Origin: Clostridium brassicae
GTDB lineage: Bacteria > Bacillota > Clostridia > Clostridiales > Clostridiaceae
NCBI RefSeq assembly: GCF_026738875.1
Contig: NZ_JAPQFJ010000004.1
Coordinates: forward strand, 62,001 to 126,000
Length of the DNA stretch: 64,000 bases
Reading direction: 5' to 3'
A program made the translations under genes and the position numbers. The notes under the pieces were generated by a model. It ran no database searches and was not told where the DNA came from. It saw only the letters and a list, made by a program, of their open reading frames with translations. Position 1 is the first letter of the stretch; each line of letters begins with the position of its first letter. Of this stretch, positions 51,844 to 61,131 are shown piece after piece.

Positions 51844-53184
51844 ATGAAAAAAACATTTCGTTCGATAAGTTGGAAAATATGGTATGATATAACTCGAATT
51901 ATTGCAATACTATTAATTATAATCTTTATTGCTAACATTACTGTTTTTAAAAATGCTAAAGATGAATTTATTTTTAATCAATTAAAAGAATCGGCCGAGG
52001 CTAAAAAGAATGGAGAACAGAGCTTTATACAACCAAATAAATTAGAAGGAACATCAGAAGCCCCTATTTTGGTAGCTCATTTTAGAATTGAAAAAAACGG
52101 AGATAAAATTAATATAACTATTGATAAATTTACTGAGGCCTTATATTTAAATAATAAAAATAATGAACAAATCATCGATAAAATCGTTGATAATATATCG
52201 AAATATGGTGTTGAAGAAGATCAAGGCATAATAAAAGATAACGGTATGTCTCATTATTATTATGTGGACTGGAATGACACTAAAACTAGCGCTATGGTTT
52301 TTTTAACTTCATCTAAAGAAAATATCAAATTTGGAATTGAAGTTTTTGCCATTATAATAATTCTTCTCATAATCAGTTTTTTCACTTCCAAGATTGCCGC
52401 AAAAAAAATTGCTGAGCCTATTCAAAAGCTTGTAATCTTTGCTGAAGAAATTTCTAAACGTAATTGGAGCACAAAAGTACCTAAAACTGATCCTGATGAA
52501 ATTGGACTTTTATCGGAAGCATTAGAGAAAATGAGAGATTCATTAAAAATTGCGGAAGAAAGAGATAGACAATTTCTACAATCTACATCACACGATTTAA
52601 AGACCCCTGTTATGATTATTAAGGGATATGCTCAAGCTATATTAGATGACATAAGTATAAATTCAGAGAGATCAGCAGCTGAAGTAATTAAAACAGAATC
52701 TGAGCGTTTAGAAAGACGAATTACTCAACTACTAAAACTAAATACACTTGGACATATACTTGAATATAGCGAAAATCGGGAAATTGTAAGAATTGATAGG
52801 ATTTTGAAAAGCATTATATCTAAATTCAGCATAGTCAGCCCTGAACTAAATTGGGAACTAAATTTTAAAGAATTAGAAATTAAAGGTGATGCAGAAGCAC
52901 TTCTCATTGCATTTGAAAATATTATTGAAAATCAACTAAGGTATGCAAAAACCTCAATTTCTATATCTATAGATATTAATGATAAATCAGAGATAAAAAT
53001 CTCAAACGATGGACCACCATTTGAAGTCAATGATCCAAATATACTCTTTGATACTTATAAAAAAGATAAAGAAGGTAAATTTGGGCTAGGTCTTGCTATC
53101 GTAAAACAAGTTATTGAAGCCCATGGAGGAACTATATTAGCTTATAATATAAATAAAGGTGTTGAATTTAAAATTAACTTTTAA
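51844..53184 (+). CDS. Sensor histidine kinase
   Basis: The 446-residue kinase: TM1 about residues 15-36, an extracytoplasmic sensor of about 120 residues, TM2 about 160-182, HAMP, a HisKA domain with the phospho-His in STSHDLKTPVMII, and an ATPase domain (ENIIENQLRYA, ISNDGPPFE, FGLGLAIVKQVIEAHGG). Pairs with the upstream regulator. Because the unit begins with a flavinylated electron-transfer protein, the system probably responds to redox or cell-surface conditions, which is inference. Confidence 0.92.
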   Translation: MKKTFRSISWKIWYDITRIIAILLIIIFIANITVFKNAKDEFIFNQLKESAEAKKNGEQSFIQPNKLEGTSEAPILVAHFRIEKNGDKINITIDKFTEALYLNNKNNEQIIDKIVDNISKYGVEEDQGIIKDNGMSHYYYVDWNDTKTSAMVFLTSSKENIKFGIEVFAIIIILLIISFFTSKIAAKKIAEPIQKLVIFAEEISKRNWSTKVPKTDPDEIGLLSEALEKMRDSLKIAEERDRQFLQSTSHDLKTPVMIIKGYAQAILDDISINSERSAAEVIKTESERLERRITQLLKLNTLGHILEYSENREIVRIDRILKSIISKFSIVSPELNWELNFKELEIKGDAEALLIAFENIIENQLRYAKTSISISIDINDKSEIKISNDGPPFEVNDPNILFDTYKKDKEGKFGLGLAIVKQVIEAHGGTILAYNINKGVEFKINF

Positions 53185-53214
53185 TAGTATATATTTTATA
53201 GACATAGGATTATA

Positions 53215-53263
53215 GGCTATCTTAAAATTATTTAATTAAATAATTTTAAGATAGCCTTTTTTT
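53215..53263 (+). terminator. Terminator of the polyferredoxin/two-component unit
   Basis: A 19-bp stem (GGCTATCTTAAAATTATTT with its complement, ending at 53256) followed by T7. Confidence 0.92.
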
Positions 53264-53486
53264 AATAAAAAAAGTTATCTATACTTTAAAAATATTATGA
53301 TTAATTCAAATAGATTTTCCTAGGAAACAATACCATAAATTACTTGTCCATTATGTTTATTTCCCGGTCGATATAATAAATATTATATTAAAAAATCAGC
53401 TTAATTAATAGAGAAATTAAACGCCTCTAATGTAGACCAATATTAAATCAAAATTAAACTTTATATTTAAAAGGGAGTGGTTTATA
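53264..53486. other. Intergenic region before the GH18 gene
   Basis: Contains GTCGATAT at about 53387-53394 (sigma-D-like -10) without a matching TAAA -35. No structured RNA recognised. Confidence 0.25.
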
Positions 53487-54815
53487 TTGAAGTATTATAA
53501 AAAACTTTTATTATTTATTACTGTACTTGCTGTATTTGTTTTAAACACTAATTTTATTTTCGCTAAACCTAATAAAAAATTAAAATCTCCACCTGCAGCT
53601 CCTACTTCATTAACTTATACAGGAATAGCACAAAATGAAGTAACTTTAAATTGGCAGTCAGTTTCTGGAGCTACAGGCTACAAAGTTTATCGAGCCACTC
53701 CTAGTGACTCAAATTATACTTTAATAGCTACAATTTTAACAAATAGCTATAAAAACACAAATTTAGCGTCTAACACAAAATATTGGTATTTTGTTAGAGC
53801 ATATAATTCCGTTGGTACATCCCCAGATTCCTCGCATATAAATCTTACAACGGCTCAATCTATATCAACTTCTAAAAAACTAGTAATGGGCTTTGCTACT
53901 TATTATTATTCAGGGGACAATTCCTCCTATAATTCAATAGCAACAAACACCTCAACAATTGATGAAATTGCCACACATACTTATATAACAGATAGTTATG
54001 GAAAAATTTCAGGCTTAGTTCCAACAAATCAAATAACTTATGCAAATAGTAATGGAGTTAAAACACTTGCCATGGTATCAAATAACTTTGATGGTAATAT
54101 AGCAAAAACATTATTAGAAAATCAAACAAATAGACAAACTTTAATAAGTAATATTTTAAATGCCATAAAAGTTAATGGATATAAAGGAGTTAATATTGAC
54201 TTTGAAGGTCTATACTATTATGATAGAAGCTATTTAACAGCATTTATGAGTGAACTTTATAGTACACTTCATCCTCAAGGTTTTTATGTAACCATGGCTG
54301 TTGCTGCTAAAACTAGTGATAGTCCTACAGCTTCTTGGAGTGGCGCTTATGATTATGCTACACTAGCTAAATATTCAGACCAAATTGTATTAATGACTTA
54401 TGATGAACATTATCCTGGCGGCACACCTGGATCAATCGCTTCAATTAGTTGGGTAGAAACTGTAATTAAATATGCTCTTACAGTTATACCAAAAGAAAAG
54501 CTTCTCCTAGGGACTGCAGCTTACGGCTATGATTGGTCCATAAATGGAACTAAGGCCTACAGTATTTCAGCCACTTACAATTTAGCTGCAAATTATGGAG
54601 CTACTATAAAATGGGATTCTGTATCACAATCTCCATATTTTACTTATTCAGATGCATCTGGTATTAGTCATACTGTGTGGTTTGAAAATGCCCAAAGCTT
54701 AAACTATAAGCTTAACTTAGTAAATTCATATGATATATCTGGTATAGCGATATGGCGACTTGGACTTGAAAATCCAGATTATTGGACAAGCATTAAAACC
54801 AAATTTAATAGATAA
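53487..54815 (+). CDS. Secreted GH18 glycosidase with fibronectin type III domain
   Basis: The 442-residue protein has a signal peptide (about residues 1-26, ending NFIFAK), an Fn3 domain (about 38-122, with VTLNWQSVSGATGYKVYR) and a GH18 catalytic domain (about 128-440). The DxxDxDxE-type catalytic segment reads GVNIDFEGLYYYD, with the proton-donor Glu in DFEG. MTYDEHYPGG and AIWRLGLENPDYW are typical of YaaH/SleL-type glucosaminidases that act on peptidoglycan or spore cortex. Chitinase activity is the alternative. The start is TTG 53487 after GGGAGTGG. Confidence 0.88.
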   Translation: MKYYKKLLLFITVLAVFVLNTNFIFAKPNKKLKSPPAAPTSLTYTGIAQNEVTLNWQSVSGATGYKVYRATPSDSNYTLIATILTNSYKNTNLASNTKYWYFVRAYNSVGTSPDSSHINLTTAQSISTSKKLVMGFATYYYSGDNSSYNSIATNTSTIDEIATHTYITDSYGKISGLVPTNQITYANSNGVKTLAMVSNNFDGNIAKTLLENQTNRQTLISNILNAIKVNGYKGVNIDFEGLYYYDRSYLTAFMSELYSTLHPQGFYVTMAVAAKTSDSPTASWSGAYDYATLAKYSDQIVLMTYDEHYPGGTPGSIASISWVETVIKYALTVIPKEKLLLGTAAYGYDWSINGTKAYSISATYNLAANYGATIKWDSVSQSPYFTYSDASGISHTVWFENAQSLNYKLNLVNSYDISGIAIWRLGLENPDYWTSIKTKFNR

Positions 54816-54930
54816 CTAAAATACTCAATTATCTTCCACTTATACCTAAGTTCTGAGCAATAATTTATTTTTGCTTATGATTATTTAGTAACTTAAAAAT
54901 GATATTATAATTGTATACGAAATACCCAAA

Positions 54931-54961
54931 GGAGAATCACCACCATTATGTGGTGTTCTCC
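54931..54961 (-). terminator. Terminator of the MATE gene
   Basis: GGAGAATCACCAC/GTGGTGTTCTCC with one bulged T and a 6-nt loop; modest T-tract on the minus strand. Confidence 0.65.
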
Positions 54962-54989
54962 ACTAATATCATCATAGATGTCTATACAT

Positions 54990-56342
54990 CTAAGCTTCAA
55001 TACTACTTATTGTATACATCTTTTTGTACTCCTTAGAAATTAACAATACTAATATAACAAATACTATCCCATCTATTAATGGACTTACAAACCATACAGC
55101 ACTAATTCCTACAATAGATGGAAGGAATATAATTGCTGGTACAAATAATATTATCTGTCTTAATAAAACTAGTAAACCAGCATTTTTTCCATTACCTATT
55201 GATTGAAAAAATGTTACTCCCATAATGAAAGTCCCTAATACTGGGAACGTACTATACATTATTCTAAAATTAGTAATTCCTTGATTAACTATGGATATAT
55301 CTGTTATCATTAGAGATAATACTTTTTCAGGGAATAATTGAATAGGAATCCAGAATACAAGAGCAAGTGCAGTGGCTCCTAATATAAAAATATTTGTACA
55401 TTTCTTTACTCTTGAAAATAATTTTGCTCCATAATTTGTTCCAACTACTGGTTGTAATCCTTGACTCATTCCCCAAAGTGGAATAAAAGAAAGAGCTTGT
55501 ATCCTCAACGTTGCTCCCATTAATATCAATTGATTATTACCACCATACTTTGCTGCCATTCTATACATTAATGTCTGTTGTACCATACTCATAACTTGCA
55601 TCATCATAGCAGATACACCTACTGAGAATATTTCTGATAGAAGTGTTCTTTCAATTTGTATTTTATGAAACCTAACATTTTTACTTTTTCTTATAAAGTA
55701 AAACATTGTAATTACCGCTTGAATAATTTGAGAGGTTATAGTCGCTACTGCTGCCCCTTCGATTCCATGTTCTCCAAAAGCCATTATTAAAATAGGATCT
55801 AATATTATATTTAAAACAGCTCCTATTGTCATAAAAGCCATAGCTTTTTTCATAATTCCTTCTCCACGCATTACCATATTTGCACTTTGAGCAAAATTAA
55901 CAAAAATTGAGCCCATAAAAATAATGCGAAGATACCTTATTCCTAACTCTAAAATTTCTCCCTCTGCCCCAGTTAAAAGTAAAAGCTCTTTTGTGAATAC
56001 AATTCCTACACTCATAATAATGATAGAGAATATTAATACTAAGCATAATAAATTTCCCATAATTTTATTTATTGTTTCTTGATCGTTCTTTCCTATTGCT
56101 CTTGACAAAATGGATGAAGACCCTATTCCTATCAAAGTAGCTATAGCACTATTTAAAAATGTAATTGGATATGCAACTGCTACAGCACCCATAGCATTCT
56201 TCCCTATTAACTGTCCAGCAAAAACTCCATCCATAAATGAATATAATCCTATTACTACCATCCCCAGAATTGCTGGAATACATAATTTAAACATCAATTC
56301 TCTAGGTTGTTTTTGAAGCAATTCCTCTCTATTTTTATTCAT
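54990..56342 (-). CDS. MATE-family efflux transporter
   Basis: A 450-residue protein with twelve predicted helices and two repeated halves. Characteristic segments are PAILGMVVIGLYSFMDGVFAG and FNHxx-like PLWGMSQGLQPVVGTNYGAK. Exports cationic drugs or metabolites with Na+ or H+. ATG 56342 follows GGAGAGG by 7 nt; the frame to 56369 lacks a ribosome site. A Fur-box-like sequence lies about 130 nt upstream. Confidence 0.92.
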   Translation of the reverse strand: MNKNREELLQKQPRELMFKLCIPAILGMVVIGLYSFMDGVFAGQLIGKNAMGAVAVAYPITFLNSAIATLIGIGSSSILSRAIGKNDQETINKIMGNLLCLVLIFSIIIMSVGIVFTKELLLLTGAEGEILELGIRYLRIIFMGSIFVNFAQSANMVMRGEGIMKKAMAFMTIGAVLNIILDPILIMAFGEHGIEGAAVATITSQIIQAVITMFYFIRKSKNVRFHKIQIERTLLSEIFSVGVSAMMMQVMSMVQQTLMYRMAAKYGGNNQLILMGATLRIQALSFIPLWGMSQGLQPVVGTNYGAKLFSRVKKCTNIFILGATALALVFWIPIQLFPEKVLSLMITDISIVNQGITNFRIMYSTFPVLGTFIMGVTFFQSIGNGKNAGLLVLLRQIILFVPAIIFLPSIVGISAVWFVSPLIDGIVFVILVLLISKEYKKMYTISSIEA

Positions 56343-56469
56343 AAACAAACCTCTCCTTTCATTAAACATATATAAAATTAATAGACACTTAATTTTATTT
56401 TCACTTAAATTCCATTCTTAAAATATAATTTCTATTTTTACAGTATAGTGCTATTAATATAATTGTAAT

Positions 56470-56484
56470 TGATAATCATTATTA
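56470..56484. promoter_or_regulatory. Fur-box-like sequence upstream of the MATE gene
   Basis: TGATAAT-C-ATTATTA matches the 7-1-7 Fur motif (TGATAATNATTATCA) at 14 of 15 positions. A TATACT -10-like element follows on the minus strand. AT-richness makes chance matches possible. Confidence 0.45.
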
Positions 56485-56635
56485 ATTCTACTCCAAAAAA
56501 TAAAATGCTCCAAAAGAAAATCTTATTAAAGATTTTTTAGTTTGAAACATTTTATTATAAAACTGTGTTTAAAAAATTGCTAGCTTCCTATAATTTCAAA
56601 ATAACACTCTTTTAAAACAAAACTTATTATAAAAA

Positions 56636-56670
56636 AGGGAAGCCCCCTCCCACAATATTAGTGCTTCCCT
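56636..56670 (-). terminator. Terminator of rnz
   Basis: AGGGAAGC/GCTTCCCT stem with a 19-nt loop and T6 on the minus strand, 25 nt after rnz. Confidence 0.85.
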
Positions 56671-56694
56671 ATAAAATATTATAATTTAAATTGG

Positions 56695-57600
56695 TCAATC
56701 CCTAAAAGCTAAACTCTTAACAAACATATCATGTCCTATTATAGTTTTTTCAAAAATATTTGTTGCATTTTGTTTAAATAATTCTGGTTCACTCATAGCT
56801 GGACTAAAGTGAGTCAGTAAAAGCTCATCAACATTACCTTTAAGTGCAAGCTGTGCTGCTTCACTGAATGTCATATGCTTGTTTTTTACTGCCTTATCTA
56901 AATCCTCTTCATCACCATAAGTACCTTCACATATAAACAAGTCGCTTTCTTTTATAAAATCCGGTATTGTATCTAATGGTCTTGTATCCGTTATCAAACT
57001 AATCTTTATGCCTTGCCTTTCACTACCTAAAACCATGCTAGGTTCATACGTAATTCCTTTTTCAATTACCCTCTCGCCCTTTTGAAGAGTACTCCAAAAA
57101 ATTCTAGGTACATTATTTGTATTTGCCTTATCTACATCAAATTTAGGTTTTCTTTTAAAATAAAAACTATAACCTATGCAAGGTGATGAATGATCTAATT
57201 CTAACGTAGAAACTACTAAATCTTCTATTATATTTAAAGGGATGTTAGGATTTTCTATTATATTTATATCATAAGGCAGGTAAGGTGCTATAACCCTAAG
57301 TCCTTTTACTATATCTTCAATACCTTTTGGTCCTATTATGGTTATAGGATCAACTCTTCCACTATTACCTATAGTAGCAAGAAGTCCAGGTAATCCAACA
57401 ACATGATCTCCATGTCCATGAGTTATGCATATAACATCAATAGATTTAAATCCTGATCCAATAAATCTCATAGCCACCTGAGTACCTTCCCCGCAATCTA
57501 TAAGAATCTTTCTTCCTTTATAATTAATAATAGTTGAGGATAAAAATCTATTAGGCATTGGCATGCCTCCACCGCACCCTAATAACGATATATCTACCAC
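56695..57600 (-). CDS. rnz: Ribonuclease Z
   Basis: Metallo-beta-lactamase-fold endonuclease that matures tRNA 3' ends. Zinc-site motifs are visible: [32 protein letters not shown] and LLTHFSPAM. The start is GTG 57600, giving [12 protein letters not shown] and about 10 nt from AAGGG; GTG 57609 would overlap the ribosome site. About 301 residues, normal length. It follows the histidine kinase gene by 57 nt, so it may be cotranscribed with the two-component genes. Confidence 0.93.
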   Translation of the reverse strand: MVDISLLGCGGGMPMPNRFLSSTIINYKGRKILIDCGEGTQVAMRFIGSGFKSIDVICITHGHGDHVVGLPGLLATIGNSGRVDPITIIGPKGIEDIVKGLRVIAPYLPYDINIIENPNIPLNIIEDLVVSTLELDHSSPCIGYSFYFKRKPKFDVDKANTNNVPRIFWSTLQKGERVIEKGITYEPSMVLGSERQGIKISLITDTRPLDTIPDFIKESDLFICEGTYGDEEDLDKAVKNKHMTFSEAAQLALKGNVDELLLTHFSPAMSEPELFKQNATNIFEKTIIGHDMFVKSLAFRD

Positions 57601-57657
57601 CAAAAGCACACCCTTCTTTGCTTATTAATTTCCCTTAAAACCATGGGAAATAAAAGG

Positions 57658-59088
57658 TTATTTTAAGACTATTAAAGAAATTTTTATTTTTATTAAAAAT
57701 CCATTTTCTATAGTTATTTTCCCATCATGTTCTTTAATTATTTCATTACATAAATATAATCCTAGTCCTCTACTATCTTTATTCTCTCTTTCACTAAATT
57801 TTATAAAAGGTTCAAATATATTATTAAATATTTCATCTGGAATTGGTTTGCTATTATTTATTACTTCAATAAAATATTTATCATCTTTAACATAAGAATT
57901 AACGTATATTTCACTTCCTCCATATGAATACTTTATTGCATTATCAATTATATTAATCATTACCTGTCTAATTTTATCCTCTTCCGCTCTAACTATCCCC
58001 TCACCTATATTTTGCACTATTTTTAATGAATACTTATTAGCCTTTATATTCATATCATTACAACTTTGAATAATAAGTTTTTTCATGCTAACTTCTTTAA
58101 ATTCCTTTTTTACAACATATATTCCCTTAGACACATCTATAAGTTCTAATACTAACTTATGAAGTCTATCACTTTCCGAATATATTCTTTCAATAGCTCT
58201 CTTATCAAATTCTTTATCCTCAACCATTCCTGTAAGTAGTAATTCAGCATATCCCGATATAGCTGTTAATGGTGTTTTCAATTCATGTGTTACACTATTA
58301 AAAAATTCTCTTCTTCCCTTTTCTAATTTATATACTTTATCTTTCTCCGCCTCAATAGTTTCTATTTGCTCTTTTATTTTATCTCTCATAGATATAAATT
58401 CTCTCGCTAATATTGCCACTTCATCTTTCCCATGTTCATCAATTGAAATATCATAATCACCATTTCCTAGCTTCTTTATTGCTTCCGTTAATTTACTAAT
58501 AGGATTAGTAACTCTAGTTGTCATCAAAAATGAAAATATAAATATGGCTATAAATATTCCAACTTCTATCCCATTTATAATATTCATAGTTTTTTTATAA
58601 GTCATATATTCCGAATCGTAATTCTTTACTATATTTATAATTCCTACGTATTTACTATCAACATATATAGGATAAGTTAATATTGCATTTACTCCATTAT
58701 TTTTATATTTTAAATCTACAATTGCTTTACCCTGTATGGCCATTTTATTACTATCTTTTATTATGCTTTTAAACTCTTCTTCGATATTTCCTTCTATAAG
58801 TTTATCATTCATATCTTTTATATCACATTTGGATTCATAATTTAAGGATATATACTTGACAATATAATTTCCCTCTTCAACTAATGCTTCCTGGTTATCC
58901 TTAGAACTATTAGTTACAAGTTTGTATTTTATATATTCATGTGTACTATTCATTACTTGTTTTAGAGAATTATTTATGCCTTTTTCCATATTTGAATTTA
59001 AAACCTTTGTTATTGCAATGTTCATTACTAATACCGAAACTATTAGTATAAATGTTAACCCAATTATAAATTTATATCTTATTTTCAT
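57658..59088 (-). CDS. Sensor histidine kinase
   Basis: The 476-residue kinase has TM1 (about residues 5-27), an extracytoplasmic sensor to about 172 (dCache/sCache-like, with VDLKYKNNGVNAILTYPIYVDSKYVGIIN), TM2 (about 173-195), HAMP, HisKA with phospho-His in NSVTHELKTPLTAISGY, and an ATPase domain (NIIDNAIKYSYGG and DSRGLGLYLCNEI). Five nucleotides after the response-regulator gene. The signal is unknown. Confidence 0.92.
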   Translation of the reverse strand: MKIRYKFIIGLTFILIVSVLVMNIAITKVLNSNMEKGINNSLKQVMNSTHEYIKYKLVTNSSKDNQEALVEEGNYIVKYISLNYESKCDIKDMNDKLIEGNIEEEFKSIIKDSNKMAIQGKAIVDLKYKNNGVNAILTYPIYVDSKYVGIINIVKNYDSEYMTYKKTMNIINGIEVGIFIAIFIFSFLMTTRVTNPISKLTEAIKKLGNGDYDISIDEHGKDEVAILAREFISMRDKIKEQIETIEAEKDKVYKLEKGRREFFNSVTHELKTPLTAISGYAELLLTGMVEDKEFDKRAIERIYSESDRLHKLVLELIDVSKGIYVVKKEFKEVSMKKLIIQSCNDMNIKANKYSLKIVQNIGEGIVRAEEDKIRQVMINIIDNAIKYSYGGSEIYVNSYVKDDKYFIEVINNSKPIPDEIFNNIFEPFIKFSERENKDSRGLGLYLCNEIIKEHDGKITIENGFLIKIKISLIVLK

Positions 59089-59093
59089 ACAAG

Positions 59094-59777
59094 TTACCTC
59101 ATTACATATCCTACTCCAAAAACAGTCTCTATAATAGATGTTCCATCTTTTTTATCAAGCTTGCTTCTTAATCTTCTAACATGTACATCAACCGTTCTAA
59201 TCTCTCCATCATAATCAAAATCCCAAACTTTATCTAAAAGCTCTTCTCTTGAAAAAACTCTATTTCTATTTTTAGTAAAAAACTCTAATAGCTCATACTC
59301 TTTAGGCTTCAATTTGATTTCTTCACCGTCTTTAAATACAATCCTACCTTCTAGATTCACTTTAACAGATTTATTTACATCTATAAATGCTTCATCTGGC
59401 TGCTCTTTATATTTATTAACTCTTCTCATTGCAACCTTTACTCTAGTTAATACCTCTTTTATATGAAATGGTTTAGTAATATAATCATCCGCTCCTAATT
59501 CTAATCCTAAAACCTTATCTACAATATCATTACGTGCAGTTAACATAATTATAGGAATAGTGCATTTTCGGTTTATATACCTACATAATTCAAACCCATC
59601 TTCATCTGGTAAGTTTATATCTAGTAATACTATATCTGGATTAAAAAAGTTTAAAGCATCTTTAGCATCCTTTGCTAAAAATACACCTTTAACTGTATAT
59701 CCATCTGCCCTTAAAGCAGTTACTAAAATATCATTTATAGATATTTCATCCTCAACTACTAAAACTTTTAACTCCAT
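59094..59777 (-). CDS. OmpR-family response regulator
   Basis: The 228-residue regulator has a receiver domain (MELKVLVVEDEISINDIL; Asp in IVLLDINLPDEDGFEL; Lys in YITKPFHIKEV) and a winged helix (LKPKEYELLEFFTKNRNRVFSREELLDKVWD, VDVHVRRLRSKLDKK). ATG 59777 is chosen as GGGAGGGGG stands 7 nt before it. It lies 56 nt after the lipoprotein gene and may be cotranscribed with it. Confidence 0.93.
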   Translation of the reverse strand: MELKVLVVEDEISINDILVTALRADGYTVKGVFLAKDAKDALNFFNPDIVLLDINLPDEDGFELCRYINRKCTIPIIMLTARNDIVDKVLGLELGADDYITKPFHIKEVLTRVKVAMRRVNKYKEQPDEAFIDVNKSVKVNLEGRIVFKDGEEIKLKPKEYELLEFFTKNRNRVFSREELLDKVWDFDYDGEIRTVDVHVRRLRSKLDKKDGTSIIETVFGVGYVMR

Positions 59778-59833
59778 TGTAATTCCCCCTCCCATTAACA
59801 TCTATACAAATGAAGTTAATATTATATAATTTT

Positions 59834-60868
59834 TTAAGGAATATATTGTTGTTCTATCTTTACTACTACATTATTCTCTAAATATATATGGCATAAAATA
59901 CCTTTATATCTATGCCTGTCATCCATATTCAAAGTTTTAAATTTTTCATAGCTTATTTTTTGTTGATCTACAGTATCTGATTTAACTTCAAATCCACAAA
60001 CAGATATTTGAACATTTGGTGAGACTTCATAAGTTTTTAAACTCTTATCTTTATTTCTGATATAATGGTTATCATATACTCTTCCATTAGAATCAAATGG
60101 ATTATCTCCGTCATAGGGGCCATGTTCGCTATATCCATCTTTTCTAGCTTCTTTTTCTGCTGTTGTATCATTAACATCTTTATTCAAAAAAAATTCTACT
60201 TCATCAAATTTTAAATACCTTTTTCCATTATTTTCATATACTTTACTTATCCCACCTATTTTTTTTACTTTTTCAATTTTTTTTACTTTAAGATTTAATT
60301 CAGCACTTCTATCATACTTCTCTATCTTTCCTTTATACTTTGTAGTTCCTAATTTACTTGTATCTATATTTATATTATCCCAAACAACATCAACTTCTTT
60401 TTCTTCATTGTTTATTTTTACTTTAACTTTAGTTGGTAAATTATATTTGTCATTTTGATATACCGTCACATCTATTTTAGCAACTTCAAAATTCGATTTA
60501 ATCTCATTCAATAAATTCTTCATATTTTCAGTGTCAACATTATTACTTATAGCTAATTTTATAATATAATAAGCATCATCTAGTCTTTGTTTTTCCATAT
60601 ATTTATTTTTTATTTCTATATACGCCCCCTTATTAGCTTTATCCATTGAAATTGCTTTTTCAAAAGCACTTTTAGCATCATCATACTTTCCTTTATTTAA
60701 AAGGTCAGTCCCATCTTTAATAAATTTTTTTGTTTCATTTTCCTGCATTGCTGCCTCTTGTTTTACGTCATTTGTTAATACACTCCTTTTTTGTTCGCTT
60801 CCACATCCTGAAATAGCTACCATACTCGTTAATATTAACATTAATGAAATTATAGCTTTTCTTTTCAT
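59834..60868 (-). CDS. TPR-containing lipoprotein
   Basis: The 344-residue lipoprotein has a type II signal with lipobox ISGC (Cys22). A tetratricopeptide-like region (about residues 48-125, with LLNKGKYDDAKSAFEKAISMD) is followed by a bacterial Ig-like domain (about 130-195, TKVKVKINNEEKEVDVVWDN) and an uncharacterised C-terminal region. Directly upstream of a two-component system, it could be an accessory sensor or a target, which is inference. The palindrome TATTTAG-TATAT-CTAAATA (60885-60903) sits at the ribosome-site side of its start. Confidence 0.82.
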   Translation of the reverse strand: MKRKAIISLMLILTSMVAISGCGSEQKRSVLTNDVKQEAAMQENETKKFIKDGTDLLNKGKYDDAKSAFEKAISMDKANKGAYIEIKNKYMEKQRLDDAYYIIKLAISNNVDTENMKNLLNEIKSNFEVAKIDVTVYQNDKYNLPTKVKVKINNEEKEVDVVWDNINIDTSKLGTTKYKGKIEKYDRSAELNLKVKKIEKVKKIGGISKVYENNGKRYLKFDEVEFFLNKDVNDTTAEKEARKDGYSEHGPYDGDNPFDSNGRVYDNHYIRNKDKSLKTYEVSPNVQISVCGFEVKSDTVDQQKISYEKFKTLNMDDRHRYKGILCHIYLENNVVVKIEQQYIP

Positions 60869-60884
60869 AAATTGTCACTCCTTA

Positions 60885-60903
60885 TATTTAGTATATCTAA
60901 ATA
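60885..60903. promoter_or_regulatory. Palindrome before the lipoprotein gene
   Basis: TATTTAG-TATAT-CTAAATA, perfect 7-bp arms, 17-35 nt upstream of the start codon; possible operator. AT-rich, so weak evidence. Confidence 0.3.
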
Positions 60904-61131
60904 TTATCATAGTGATTTTACCAAATTTAATGAAGTTGTTTCCATATTGTTTCCGAGCAAAAATTTTTAATATATTTTCATCTTATCATATAAGTGAACT
61001 GGATATTTTATAACTATTAAATTTACTTATACTTTATAAACTAAAAAATAAAATTCACTTCTTTATATTTGGATACAAAACATATCAACATAAAAAAGCG
61101 AATATTTACTTTAATAAAAAACTTTATTAAA

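Noticed and set aside
53380-53400. Sigma-D (flagellar-type) promoter before the GH18 gene
   Set aside because: GTCGATAT resembles the -10, but there is no TAAA at the required distance.
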